Shown: positions 2,973-10,230, numbered from the stretch's first letter. The stretch is DNA of 10,687 nt from 2-01-FULL-41-26 sp964587505 (GCA_964587505.1 CAZPLD010000024.1:1-10687), one strand, 5' to 3'. Translations and numbers: made by a program. The notes: generated from the letters alone by a model not told the origin.

Positions 2973-5378
2973 CTAAATCACCAAATTTGTCAACCGATCT
3001 TTAATATAAATAAATTTCTTAATTTCCTTGCCGGCAAGATGTTTTTTAATGTTTTCGTTGCCCAAAACAATACTCTTTACTTCTTCTTCGGATAACCCTT
3101 TTGTTATCTTTAACACGCCACGTTTTACGCCATTTACTTGGATGACCAGGTCAATCAGTTCATCCGCAAACAATGCTTCATCGTGTTTGGGCCACGATTC
3201 CAAATGAATAGATTTTTTGTTTTTCAGTACCGTCTGCCATAACTCTTCTGCAATATGAGGGGCAAATGGAGCAAGCAATTTCAAAAATGTTCCATACTGT
3301 TTTTTCGTGAGCCACTTGTCCTCTATTGCATTAAGTAGCTTCATCAATCCGCTAACACCCGTATTGAATTTCAAATTTTTAATATCATCCCCTATTTCTT
3401 TGGTGGCCTTATTCAATATTCTGTCAACTTCCTTATCGGCTGTTTTAGGTTCTTCCGGTTTTTCAATAAAATTCCATACGCGTGTCAAAAACCTAAAGAC
3501 ACCGTTTATTCCTTTAAGGTCCCAAGATCCTCCCTGCTCAAAAGGTCCCATAAAGGCCAAGTACATTCTGACGGTATCAGCACCGAATTTTTTAACCTCA
3601 ACATCCGGGTCAACTACATTTCCTTTGGACTTGGACATCTTCTGACTATTAGGCCCTAAGACCCAGCCTCTGTTTACGCGTCTTGAAAACGGTTCCGAAA
3701 ACGGCAAGTATCCAAGGTCAAACAAAACTTTTGTAAAAAACCTAGAATAAAGAAGGTGCATCGTGTTGTGGTCAGAACCTCCTATATATAGTGGCGCCGG
3801 CAACCATTCTTTTATTTTGTCTGGGCTGGCAAATTCTTTTTTATTTTTAGGATCGGCGTAGCGTAAAAAGTACCAGGACGAATCAACAAAAGTGTCCATG
3901 GTATCGGTTTCTCTTTTAGCTTCCTGTCCGCATTTAGGACATTTAACATTTACCCAACCCTCGGCTTTTGCCAGTGGAGAACGGCCGTCATCGGTAGGTT
4001 TAAAGTCCGCAAGTTCGGGAAGTTCAACCGGCAAATCCTTTTCAGGAACCGGCTGATACCCGCATCTGCCGCAATGGGTCATCGGAATTGGCACACCCCA
4101 ATATCTCTGGCGGGACAAAACCCAATCATGCAATTTATAGTTTTTCTTAAATTCAGCGAGTTCTTTTTCTTTTAATTTTTCTACTATTTTCTTTCTGGCT
4201 TCAGCCGACTTCATTCCGGTAAATTCTGCTGAATCAACCAAATGGGCATCTTCGGTGAAAGCTTTTTCTAAAACCGGACACACCGGAGCCGGATAATTTG
4301 GACAGACAACCATTTTCACCGGTAAATTAAAATTCTTAGCAAATTCCCAGTCTCTTTCGTCGTGTGCCGGAACCGCCATTACCGCTCCCGTTCCATACCA
4401 GCCGATAACATAATCGGCAACCCAAACGGGAATCTTTTCATTGTTAATCGGATTGACCACATACCCGCCGGTATTTACTCCGGTTTTAGACTTGTCAATA
4501 TGTAAACGCTCCATTTCTGTTTTCTTTTTTACTCCCTCGAGATATTTACTTACGGCATTCAGGTTCTCGTCTTTGGTCAATTTGGTCACCATCGGATGTT
4601 CGGGAGCAAGAACAAGATATGTTGCGCCAAACAAAGTATCGGCGCGAGTTGTAAAAACAGGAATTAGGAATTTGGAATTAGGAATTAGGAATTGTATTAC
4701 CGCCCCCTCCGAACGGCCAATCCAGTTTTTTTGGGCAACTTTAATAGTTTCCTGGTAATCAACCTCCTCGAGGTCGTCGATCAGCCGGTCGGCATAATCC
4801 GTGATTTTAAACATCCACTGGAAAAGTTCCTTTTGTTCAACTTCCGTTCCGCACCTATCACAACAACCATCTTTAACCTGCTCATTGGCTAAGACCGTTT
4901 TGTCTTTCGGGCACCAATTTACAAAAGTTTTCTCACGATATGCCAAACCTTTTTCGTACATCTTTAAAAACATCCACTGGGTCCACTTATAATATCTTGG
5001 ATCATTTGTTTTTACCTCTCTTGTCCAATCAAAAGTCGTCCCGATGCTTTTTAACTGCTTGGTCATGTGTTTTATGTTGTCTTCTGTCCAGTCACTCGGA
5101 CTAATATTCCTTTGTATAGCAGCGTTCTCGGCGGGTAAACCAAAAGCGTCAAATCCAATCGGATATAAAACATTCTTACCGTTCATTCTTAAATATCTGG
5201 CCAAAATATCCGGCGGAGCATATGCGTACCAGTGGCCCATATGAAGATTCCCTGAAGTATAGGGAAACTCCGTGAGAAGCATATAGTTGTCTTTGCCCTC
5301 TTTCGTATTATAAAACTTCCCCGACTCCCAATATTTCTGCCATTTCTTTTCAATTTTTTCTGGATTGTATTTAGGCAT
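2973..5378 (-). CDS. leuS: Leucyl-tRNA synthetase
   Basis: A class I synthetase (801 aa, slightly short of the usual ~860) that charges tRNA-Leu. It has HMGH (residues 46-49, the HIGH motif) and GFDAFGLPAENAA. A zinc-type cluster (CPKD...CCDRC) follows, then the CP1 editing domain with FTTRADTLFGATYLVLAPEH and GTGAVMAVPAHDERDWEFA, including the editing Asp. A second Cys cluster (HCGRCG...CPKCG), DTFVDSSWYFLRYADP, KMSKS (580-584), the anticodon-binding helical bundle and a C-terminal VQVNGVKRG domain complete it. Residues about 228-240 (FLIPNSKFLIP) are encoded by a heptamer repeat at the edge of the editing domain, where other LeuRS have a variable loop. The start follows the family N-terminus (MPKYNPEKIEKKWQKYW). 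A promoter places the transcript start only about 5 nt upstream and there is no SD, so translation is probably near-leaderless. khpA follows. Confidence 0.97.
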   Translation of the reverse strand: MPKYNPEKIEKKWQKYWESGKFYNTKEGKDNYMLLTEFPYTSGNLHMGHWYAYAPPDILARYLRMNGKNVLYPIGFDAFGLPAENAAIQRNISPSDWTEDNIKHMTKQLKSIGTTFDWTREVKTNDPRYYKWTQWMFLKMYEKGLAYREKTFVNWCPKDKTVLANEQVKDGCCDRCGTEVEQKELFQWMFKITDYADRLIDDLEEVDYQETIKVAQKNWIGRSEGAVIQFLIPNSKFLIPVFTTRADTLFGATYLVLAPEHPMVTKLTKDENLNAVSKYLEGVKKKTEMERLHIDKSKTGVNTGGYVVNPINNEKIPVWVADYVIGWYGTGAVMAVPAHDERDWEFAKNFNLPVKMVVCPNYPAPVCPVLEKAFTEDAHLVDSAEFTGMKSAEARKKIVEKLKEKELAEFKKNYKLHDWVLSRQRYWGVPIPMTHCGRCGYQPVPEKDLPVELPELADFKPTDDGRSPLAKAEGWVNVKCPKCGQEAKRETDTMDTFVDSSWYFLRYADPKNKKEFASPDKIKEWLPAPLYIGGSDHNTMHLLYSRFFTKVLFDLGYLPFSEPFSRRVNRGWVLGPNSQKMSKSKGNVVDPDVEVKKFGADTVRMYLAFMGPFEQGGSWDLKGINGVFRFLTRVWNFIEKPEEPKTADKEVDRILNKATKEIGDDIKNLKFNTGVSGLMKLLNAIEDKWLTKKQYGTFLKLLAPFAPHIAEELWQTVLKNKKSIHLESWPKHDEALFADELIDLVIQVNGVKRGVLKITKGLSEEEVKSIVLGNENIKKHLAGKEIKKFIYIKDRLTNLVI
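4660..4693. repeat. Heptamer tandem array inside leuS
   Basis: 4.9 units of GGAATTA (plus strand), with one GGAATTT, over 34 bp. It is translated in LeuRS as the near-duplicated FLIPNSKFLIP, just before the conserved FTTRADTLFGA of the editing domain. Period, copy number and size match the array in trmD (285-317). In each, read on the coding strand, the fourth unit is the odd one and differs by an A/T change. Confidence 0.88.
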
Positions 5379-5389
5379 TTGCAGTTTTA

Positions 5390-5418
5390 ACTATAGCGAA
5401 ATTACGCCTAAAAATCAA
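5390..5418 (-). promoter_or_regulatory. leuS promoter
   Basis: On the minus strand, TTGATT (5413-5418) and TATAGT (5390-5395) are separated by 17 bp. Transcription would start near 5383, leaving a leader of about 5 nt before the leuS ATG. The -35 box overlaps the T-run of the upstream terminator. Confidence 0.6.
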
Positions 5419-5437
5419 AAAGGAGCTTTCGCTCCTT
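5416..5437 (-). terminator. Rho-independent terminator of the tatD-RapZ-C operon
   Basis: On the minus strand, AAGGAGC-GAAA-GCTCCTT (7-bp stem, stable GNRA loop) runs into TTTTT. It begins 2 nt after the TAG of the RapZ-C-like gene and lies just ahead of leuS. Confidence 0.85.
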
Positions 5438-5439
5438 AA

Positions 5440-5871
5440 CTAGCCTTTGGGCCAATGAAATTGTTCAAGATGTTTAAGCTCCACTTCCACTTCCGGAAAA
5501 ATCCTTTTAATTTCTTTCGTAAGACGCTCGGCCATATAAACACTGCGGTGTCGACCAGCAGTACACCCGAAGTTAACAGTCATTACTTTAAAGTCTCGCC
5601 TAAGGCATTTCTCAATATCCATCTTTACCATAAACCATACAGCCTTAAAGAAATCCTGAGTACCCATATCTTTATCAAGGGCATCAGTGACAGCTTTGTG
5701 GTCCCTTCCGTTAAGATTCTCATGCTCAAACGGGGCATCGGGATTATTGCGTGATTCATAGTCATAAGCATCTATTGCCCGGCAATCAAAGACAAATCCC
5801 CCACCCTTGCCAGTTTTATCTACTGGATAACCAGTCCTTCCGTAGCTAAAACTCTGGATCAGTACCTTCAC
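5440..5871 (-). CDS. Stand-alone RapZ C-terminal-domain protein
   Basis: A 143-aa protein matching the C-terminal domain of RapZ/YvcJ. The opening strand and loop MKVLIQSFSYGRTGYP precede GGGFVFDCRAIDAY and the signature NFGCTAGRHRSVYMAERL (about residues 101-117). In RapZ this domain binds GlcN6P and the small RNA GlmZ. The N-terminal P-loop kinase-like domain is absent: there is no GxxGxGKS, and the start is at the domain boundary. The start codon is GTG (5869-5871), chosen because AGAGGT lies a few bases upstream and it yields the family N-terminus. It lies 36 nt downstream of tatD on the same strand and is closed by a terminator. It is probably a nucleotide- or sugar-phosphate-binding regulator; the ligand is unknown, and calling it rapZ would overstate the evidence. 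Confidence 0.85.
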   Translation of the reverse strand: MKVLIQSFSYGRTGYPVDKTGKGGGFVFDCRAIDAYDYESRNNPDAPFEHENLNGRDHKAVTDALDKDMGTQDFFKAVWFMVKMDIEKCLRRDFKVMTVNFGCTAGRHRSVYMAERLTKEIKRIFPEVEVELKHLEQFHWPKG

Positions 5872-5907
5872 GTTACCTCTCCAATAAAAAGAGCTGAATT
5901 ATCGTAC

Positions 5908-6705
5908 TTATAACACACCAAATAGCTTTCTACAATTTTCAGTTGTTTGCTCGATTATTTTTTCGAGGGATTCATTTTTGAGTTCAGCAATTTTTTTGGC
6001 GACTTCTGCTACAAAGGCTGGTTCATTTCGTTTGCCTCTGTGGGGTTCGGGTGTTAAAAATGGCGCATCTGTCTCAAGAAGTATTCTATCCAATGGTACT
6101 TCGCGGACTATTTCATCATATTGTCTCGCGAAAGTAATGATTCCGTTAAATCCAAGATACAATCCTAAATCAAGAAATTGCTTGGCCTCATCCAGTGAGC
6201 CGGTAAATGAGTGAACCACTCCTCCATTGATTGCATATCCTCGTCTTAAAATTTCTATCATATCGCGATATGCCGGTCCCGTGCTTCCTGATTTGCCGTC
6301 CCGGCAATGAAGAATTAACGGCTTTTTTAATTCCTTTGCCAATTCCAGTTGTTCAATAAATCTTTCTTTCTGAAATTTCTGGTCTTCCGGTTTTTCCGTG
6401 CGGTAATAATCCAAACCTATTTCCCCAAACGCAACCACTTTTGGCTCCTGCAAAATAGTATGATATATCATGCTATCAAACTTTTCATTTAGGTTGTCGT
6501 TTGGGTGCAATCCAACCGTCGCCCAGATACCTTCATGTTTTTGCGCCAGCTCAATAGCTTGCCGGGATGTCTCCAAATCCGTTCCCACACAAATCATGCT
6601 AACGCCCGCGCGCAACGCGCGGGCAATCATTTCTTCTCTTTCTTTGTCATATTGCGCCATCTGAGGATGGCAGTGTGAATCAAAAATTGTTGACATAAAA
6701 TACAT
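5908..6705 (-). CDS. tatD: TatD-family metal-dependent deoxyribonuclease
   Basis: A TIM-barrel amidohydrolase-superfamily nuclease (265 aa) with the metal ligands in place. Visible motifs are DSHCHPQM (about residues 9-16), GLHPND, FGEIGLDYYR, LILHCRDG, VVHSFTG, and ETDAPFLTPEPHRGKRNEP near the C-terminus. Relatives act as Mg-dependent 3'-5' DNases or D-aminoacyl-tRNA-related hydrolases; the exact substrate cannot be read from sequence. Two in-frame ATGs (6703-6705 and 6694-6696) give MYFMSTIFD or MSTIFD. The shorter form matches the family better, but neither has an SD, so I keep the longer one with doubt. The RapZ-C-like gene follows 36 nt later. The start region overlaps the plus-strand promoter of the divergent small membrane protein gene. 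Confidence 0.93.
   Translation of the reverse strand: MYFMSTIFDSHCHPQMAQYDKEREEMIARALRAGVSMICVGTDLETSRQAIELAQKHEGIWATVGLHPNDNLNEKFDSMIYHTILQEPKVVAFGEIGLDYYRTEKPEDQKFQKERFIEQLELAKELKKPLILHCRDGKSGSTGPAYRDMIEILRRGYAINGGVVHSFTGSLDEAKQFLDLGLYLGFNGIITFARQYDEIVREVPLDRILLETDAPFLTPEPHRGKRNEPAFVAEVAKKIAELKNESLEKIIEQTTENCRKLFGVL
6604..6624. repeat. Perfect 9-bp palindrome with CAA loop inside tatD
   Basis: GCCCGCGCG-CAA-CGCGCGGGC is locally GC-rich against its AT-richer surroundings. It encodes ARALRAG in the first helix-strand unit of TatD, where the family has similar residues, so it is not a visible insertion. The trinucleotide loop resembles the inner stems of the paired-hairpin elements. Confidence 0.7.
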
Positions 6706-6718
6706 ACTAAGTTAGCAT
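6690..6718 (+). promoter_or_regulatory. Promoter of the second small membrane protein gene
   Basis: A perfect TTGACA (6690-6695), 17 bp, then TAGCAT (6713-6718). The start would be near 6725, leaving about 27 nt to the ATG. It overlaps the 5' end of tatD on the other strand, so the two genes may interfere. Confidence 0.55.
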
Positions 6719-6751
6719 CCAGATAGTACCTTGAAGACAGGAGATGGTTGG

Positions 6752-6988
6752 ATGAACAAAGTAGTTCTTTGGATTTTAGTTATCTATCAAATTGGTCTTT
6801 TTTTTACTTTTATAGGACTAATGATTGCAGTGCCATCAGATAAATTATCTAAACCTGGCTTTAGGGGATATATGGCTTATGTGTTCCGGCTAATTATCTG
6901 GCCCTACGGTCTGTACTATTATACACTTCGAGACTATCCCCAACGCTCACAAAACAACTTCCAATCTTCAACTGATACGCGGGAATAA
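6752..6988 (+). CDS. Small two-helix membrane protein of unknown function
   Basis: A 78-aa protein. A hydrophobic helix (about residues 4-27, VVLWILVIYQIGLFFTF onward) is followed by a polar loop (SDKLSKPGFRG). A second aromatic-rich helix (about 40-58, AYVFRLIIWPYGLYYYTL) leads into a hydrophilic tail (RDYPQRSQNNFQSSTDTRE). I do not recognise a family. The start is the ATG at 6752 because AGGAG lies 8 nt upstream; a TTG at 6731 has none. It is a lone plus-strand gene between two minus-strand operons, with its own promoter and terminator. Its last 21 nt overlap the metG 3' end in antisense. I favour a real gene because promoter, SD and terminator all line up with it. Confidence 0.72.
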   Translation: MNKVVLWILVIYQIGLFFTFIGLMIAVPSDKLSKPGFRGYMAYVFRLIIWPYGLYYYTLRDYPQRSQNNFQSSTDTRE

Positions 6989-8467
6989 ACTCCCGCCTTT
7001 TTTTACGATAAATTTATAGTTTTCAGAAACTTCCTCTCCGCCAAGTATTTCAAAAATTTTCTTGCTTGTTTCCGGCATAAATGGCTGGAGAGACCACGCA
7101 ATCGTGTGCAGGATGTAAATCAAGTTGGTCATTATCATTAAAAATTCTGCTTCATCATGTTTTATGGCCGCCCATGGCTTTTGGTCATCAGTGTATTTGT
7201 TGCCAAACCTGATTAATTCCCAAACACTGCCCAATGCCTCATGCAAAGCAAAGACGTTGATATTCTCTTTCCATCTTTTCATCAGCTCATCAACCCTGTT
7301 TTCCACATCTTTCTCAAGCAGTTCTTTTTTAAAAATAAGTTCTCCATCCATATTGTTTTCTATTAATGTCGCTATTCTCTGAACTAAATTACCCAGCCCA
7401 TTTGCAAGGTCGCCATTATATCTTTCTTCCAATTTTTTATACGAAAAATCCCCATCATCCCGAGAAGGAAACTCCCGAAGAAAAAAATATCTAACAGGAT
7501 CAACTCCATACTTGTCTACTAAGATTCGGGGAGCAATTACATTTCCAACTGTTTTTGATATCTTTTGGCCATCAACATTAACAAACCCATGAATAAAGAT
7601 CTCTTTCGGAAGCTCAAGGCCAGCTGATAAAAGCATCCCGGGGAAAATTGCGGCATGAAATCGTAAGTTGTCCTTTCCCACAATCTGCGCCTCTGCCGGC
7701 CACCATTTGTTTAAAAGCTCCTTAGATTGGTCATCTTCTTGGCCATAACCTATAGATGAAAGATAGCTGGTTAATGCCTCCAACCAAACATACATCACCT
7801 GAGTTGGATCAGCGGGCACTGGCACTCCCCAAGGAATGTCCTTCCGGGGTCTTGAAATACTTATATCTTCAAGACCGCCACGAATAAAGGAGAGAATCTC
7901 GTTTTTACGGGACTCTGGTCGAACTTTCATTTTGTCAGAAACGATTGCGTCTTCAATTTGTTTCGAATATTTTGAAAGGCAGAAAAACCAATTTTCTTCG
8001 TTGATCTCTTCGGGTTTTGTTTGATGGTCCTGGCATTTACCGTTCACCAAATCCTTTTCTGTAATAAAGGCTTCATGTCCAACACAGTAAAGACCTTTAT
8101 ATTTTTTCCAATAAATATCCCCAGCTTCTTTGAGCTCGTTCCACATTTTTTGCGCTCCTGGCCAATGACGCTTCTGGTCAGATGTTCTGATAAAATCGTC
8201 CCATTTTATATTAAGGAGTTTATGCATTTCCCTAAAGTTTGCCGAATTTTCATCCACCAATTGCTGCGGGGTTTTGCCTACTTCTTCCGCCTTTCTGACA
8301 ATTTTTGCTCCATGCTCGTCCGTACCGACCAAAAAACGCACTTCATCCCCTTTAATACGGTGGTAACGCGATAGTACGTCCGCAATCAAAGGATCTAAAA
8401 TGTGGCCGACATGTGAAGCGGAGTTGGCGTAAGGAATACTAGTTGTGATATAAAATCTATTTTTCAT
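6968..8467 (-). CDS. metG: Methionyl-tRNA synthetase
   Basis: A class I synthetase (499 aa) that charges both initiator and elongator tRNA-Met. Motifs are IPYANSASHVGH (HIGH variant HVGH at residues 19-22), VGTDEHG, GLYCVGHEAFITEKDL, MYVWLEALTSY, KDNLRFHAAIFPGML and DGQKISKTVGN (KISKT at 302-306, variant of KMSKS). The helical anticodon domain carries DQKPWAAIKHD. The zinc knuckle is reduced compared with four-Cys MetRS. The chain ends after the anticodon domain, with no C-terminal OB-fold tRNA-binding domain, which makes it the short form. The start overlaps the rsmI stop by 4 nt (ATGA), so translation is coupled. Its 3' end overlaps the convergent small membrane protein gene and hosts that gene's terminator. 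No terminator of its own is visible. Confidence 0.96.
   Translation of the reverse strand: MKNRFYITTSIPYANSASHVGHILDPLIADVLSRYHRIKGDEVRFLVGTDEHGAKIVRKAEEVGKTPQQLVDENSANFREMHKLLNIKWDDFIRTSDQKRHWPGAQKMWNELKEAGDIYWKKYKGLYCVGHEAFITEKDLVNGKCQDHQTKPEEINEENWFFCLSKYSKQIEDAIVSDKMKVRPESRKNEILSFIRGGLEDISISRPRKDIPWGVPVPADPTQVMYVWLEALTSYLSSIGYGQEDDQSKELLNKWWPAEAQIVGKDNLRFHAAIFPGMLLSAGLELPKEIFIHGFVNVDGQKISKTVGNVIAPRILVDKYGVDPVRYFFLREFPSRDDGDFSYKKLEERYNGDLANGLGNLVQRIATLIENNMDGELIFKKELLEKDVENRVDELMKRWKENINVFALHEALGSVWELIRFGNKYTDDQKPWAAIKHDEAEFLMIMTNLIYILHTIAWSLQPFMPETSKKIFEILGGEEVSENYKFIVKKGGSLFPRIS
6979..7004 (+). terminator. Rho-independent terminator embedded in the metG 3' end
   Basis: GCGGGA (6979-6984) pairs with TCCCGC (6991-6996) around ATAAAC, then C and T7 (6998-7004). 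The stop codon of the small membrane protein lies in the loop. On the opposite strand the same bases encode the last residues of MetRS (KKGGSLFPR). Confidence 0.85.
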
Positions 8468-9180
8468 TTTCTATTAATGACTACCACGAATTCTCCTAAA
8501 AGATTTTTATCGGTTAATCTGGGTCTTATTTCGGCCAGTGTCCCCCGATATATTGTTTCGAACTGTTTTGTTAACTCACGAGCAATAATCATTTCTCTAT
8601 TACCGATTCTTGAAAATTTTTCCAAATTTTCCAGTGCTTTCAATATTCTATGCTTGGATTCGTAAAAAACAATAGTGCTGTTTATTTCCCAAATATTTTT
8701 GAAAAATGTCTGCCGGCCTTGCTTGTGGGGCGGAAAACCAAGAAAAACAAATTCGTCCGTCGGGAATCCGCTGATGCTCAATGCGACAATCGCCGCATTT
8801 GGTCCGGGAATCGGTACAACCTTCAAGTCCGGTATGGCTTTTAGCGCCTCGCTGACCAAAAATCCTCCCGGATCACTTATTCCCGGTGTACCAGCATCAG
8901 TAACAAGAGCCAAATTCTTACCTTGTTTAAGAAGTTCGATAATGTGGTCGATCTTTTTGAATCCGCTGTGCCCCGACGTCTTGGAGTCGGGGCCCCGACC
9001 TCGCAAGGGGCGAGCGTCGGGGCTGATTGTCATGGGAGTCTTTATATTATACCTGTCCAATAAAACTCTGGTAACTCTGGTGTCTTCAGCGAGAACAAGG
9101 TCAGCATTGCTCAATATGTTTATCGCCCGGAGAGTAATATCTTCGAGGTTTCCAATTGGAGTAGCTACGATAAAAAGCAT
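8464..9180 (-). CDS. rsmI: 16S rRNA 2'-O-ribose C1402 methyltransferase RsmI with repeat insertion
   Basis: A SAM-dependent tetrapyrrole-methylase-fold enzyme that methylates the ribose of C1402 in the 16S decoding centre. Motifs are LFIVATPIGNLEDITLRA (2-19), AEDTRVTRVLL, LVTDAGTPGISDPG, PIPGPNAAIVALSISGFPTDEFVFLGFPP, FYESKHRI and ARELTKQFETIYRGTL. The conserved loop that normally reads about SYHxHN after the first 50 residues is interrupted: residues 54-70 (PDARPLRG...KTSG) come from the paired-hairpin element at 8971-9022, after which HSGFKKIDHII resumes. I start at the ATG at 9178-9180: it gives the family N-terminus and lies one base after the transporter stop (TAATATG). An ATG at 9219 would add 13 unlikely residues. 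It sits in an operon with metG (4-nt overlap). Confidence 0.93.
   Translation of the reverse strand: MLFIVATPIGNLEDITLRAINILSNADLVLAEDTRVTRVLLDRYNIKTPMTISPDARPLRGRGPDSKTSGHSGFKKIDHIIELLKQGKNLALVTDAGTPGISDPGGFLVSEALKAIPDLKVVPIPGPNAAIVALSISGFPTDEFVFLGFPPHKQGRQTFFKNIWEINSTIVFYESKHRILKALENLEKFSRIGNREMIIARELTKQFETIYRGTLAEIRPRLTDKNLLGEFVVVINRK
8971..9022. repeat. Paired-hairpin element inside rsmI
   Basis: Hairpin 1 has arms CCCCGAC (8971-8977) and GTCGGGG (8986-8992). Hairpin 2 has arms CCCCGAC (8993-8999) and GTCGGGG (9016-9022), an inner CTCGC/GCGAG stem and a single unpaired C at 9015. Arm sequence, order and the bulged C match the trmD element (829-872). It is translated in frame as RsmI residues 54-70, though in a different reading frame from the trmD copy. 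Confidence 0.88.
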
Positions 9181-9181
9181 A

Positions 9182-10225
9182 TTAGGAACTTTGGCGGCGG
9201 GAGTCCTTATGTTTGGCAAAGTCGTCCATCATCTCCACGATTATCGTGGCAACGGGAACCGAAAGTATCATGCCCGGTATGCCGGCAAGACTTTGCCCGA
9301 CCAAAAGAGCAATTATAACAACCACCGGATTTAAACCGACCGTCTTACCGAGCACCACGGGGACCAAAAGATGATTCTCAAGCTGCTGGACCACTACATA
9401 AAACACGATTACCCACAAACCTAAGGTCGGCGACTGGAGAAAAGCAAGAAATATAGCCGGAATTGCAGCCAGAACCGGACCGACCATTGGAACAATTTCA
9501 AGTATAGCAACAAGAAAACCAAGAATCAGAGCAAACTTAATATCCATCAGCGAAAGTCCAACGTAAACAAGCAGGCCCATTATCAATCCCAGCAACAACT
9601 GCCCTTGAAGCCAGAGACCGACTTTGAGCTCCGCTCTTTTCCAAAGATTTATGGCATAATCCTCATATTTTTCAGGAACGATAGAGCCCAAAAAACTCTC
9701 GATGCCGTTTTTGGTAACTGATAAGTAAAACGAGATTATTAAAATAGCGATAGCAGACATTACGCCTCCAAAAATGCTTATCACCAGACCGAATATTGAC
9801 TGGGACGATTGCTGGAGATAGTCGGAAAATCCTTGAAGTATGTTCTGGATCTCGCTTAAGAAGTCTAGGTACTGCGGCGAACCCTGTTGAACTTTTTCCA
9901 ACGAAGTGGAGACCTGCGTCACTAGTTGGGGCAAAGTAGAAGTCAGTTGACTGATATCCTGCGAAACGTACGGGATAATAAGCGATAAGATGGCGATAAT
10001 CAAGGCCAGAACAACCAAAAACAAAAGCAAAACCCCAAAAAGACGCGGAAATCCCTTTTCATCCAGCCAGTTGGCAAAAGGCGAAATTGCCGAAGCAATT
10101 ACAAGGGCAAAAAGGAAAATTATAAGAACATCCTTTAAGATATAGAGAAATACAAAAAACAATATTACTAAAACAACCCTTAAAATGGTTCCCGTGTTTA
10201 TTTCTATGTGTATATGGTCAGGCAT
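9182..10225 (-). CDS. AI-2E family (PerM/YhhQ-type) membrane transporter
   Basis: A 347-aa polytopic membrane protein of the AI-2E/UPF0118 transporter family; substrates in this family vary and cannot be read here. An N-terminal hydrophobic pair (IL.VVLVILFFVFLYIL and IIFLFALVIASAISPFANWLDEKG) is followed by LLLFLVVLALIIAILSLIIP. A soluble, Gln/Ser-rich middle (LTSTLPQLVTQVSTSLEKVQQ) comes next. The C-terminal block holds the family signature YVGLSLMDIKFALILGFLVAILEIVPMVGPVLAAIPA, the PTLGLWVIVFYVVVQQLENHLLVPVVLG segment and GIPGMILSVPVA. The ATG at 10225 gives the short polar MPDHIHIEIN start; no SD is visible. It follows the M16 peptidase by 37 nt and precedes rsmI by a single base, so all three are probably cotranscribed. 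Confidence 0.9.
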   Translation of the reverse strand: MPDHIHIEINTGTILRVVLVILFFVFLYILKDVLIIFLFALVIASAISPFANWLDEKGFPRLFGVLLLFLVVLALIIAILSLIIPYVSQDISQLTSTLPQLVTQVSTSLEKVQQGSPQYLDFLSEIQNILQGFSDYLQQSSQSIFGLVISIFGGVMSAIAILIISFYLSVTKNGIESFLGSIVPEKYEDYAINLWKRAELKVGLWLQGQLLLGLIMGLLVYVGLSLMDIKFALILGFLVAILEIVPMVGPVLAAIPAIFLAFLQSPTLGLWVIVFYVVVQQLENHLLVPVVLGKTVGLNPVVVIIALLVGQSLAGIPGMILSVPVATIIVEMMDDFAKHKDSRRQSS

Positions 10226-10230
10226 GTAAT

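Noticed and set aside
6280..6310. GKSGSTG in TatD read as a P-loop
   Set aside because: It sits in the loop after the HCRD motif of a TIM-barrel nuclease, the spacing does not fit Walker A, and loops of this kind vary in the family.
6968..9180. UGA recoded as glycine, as in Gracilibacteria
   Set aside because: TGA terminates rsmI and metG at the expected ends, and no in-frame TGA interrupts conserved proteins in the window.
8675..9334. Long open frame on the plus strand opposite rsmI
   Set aside because: It is antisense to a clearly recognisable RsmI and to the transporter 3' end, has no family features and no SD. It is a shadow of the real genes.
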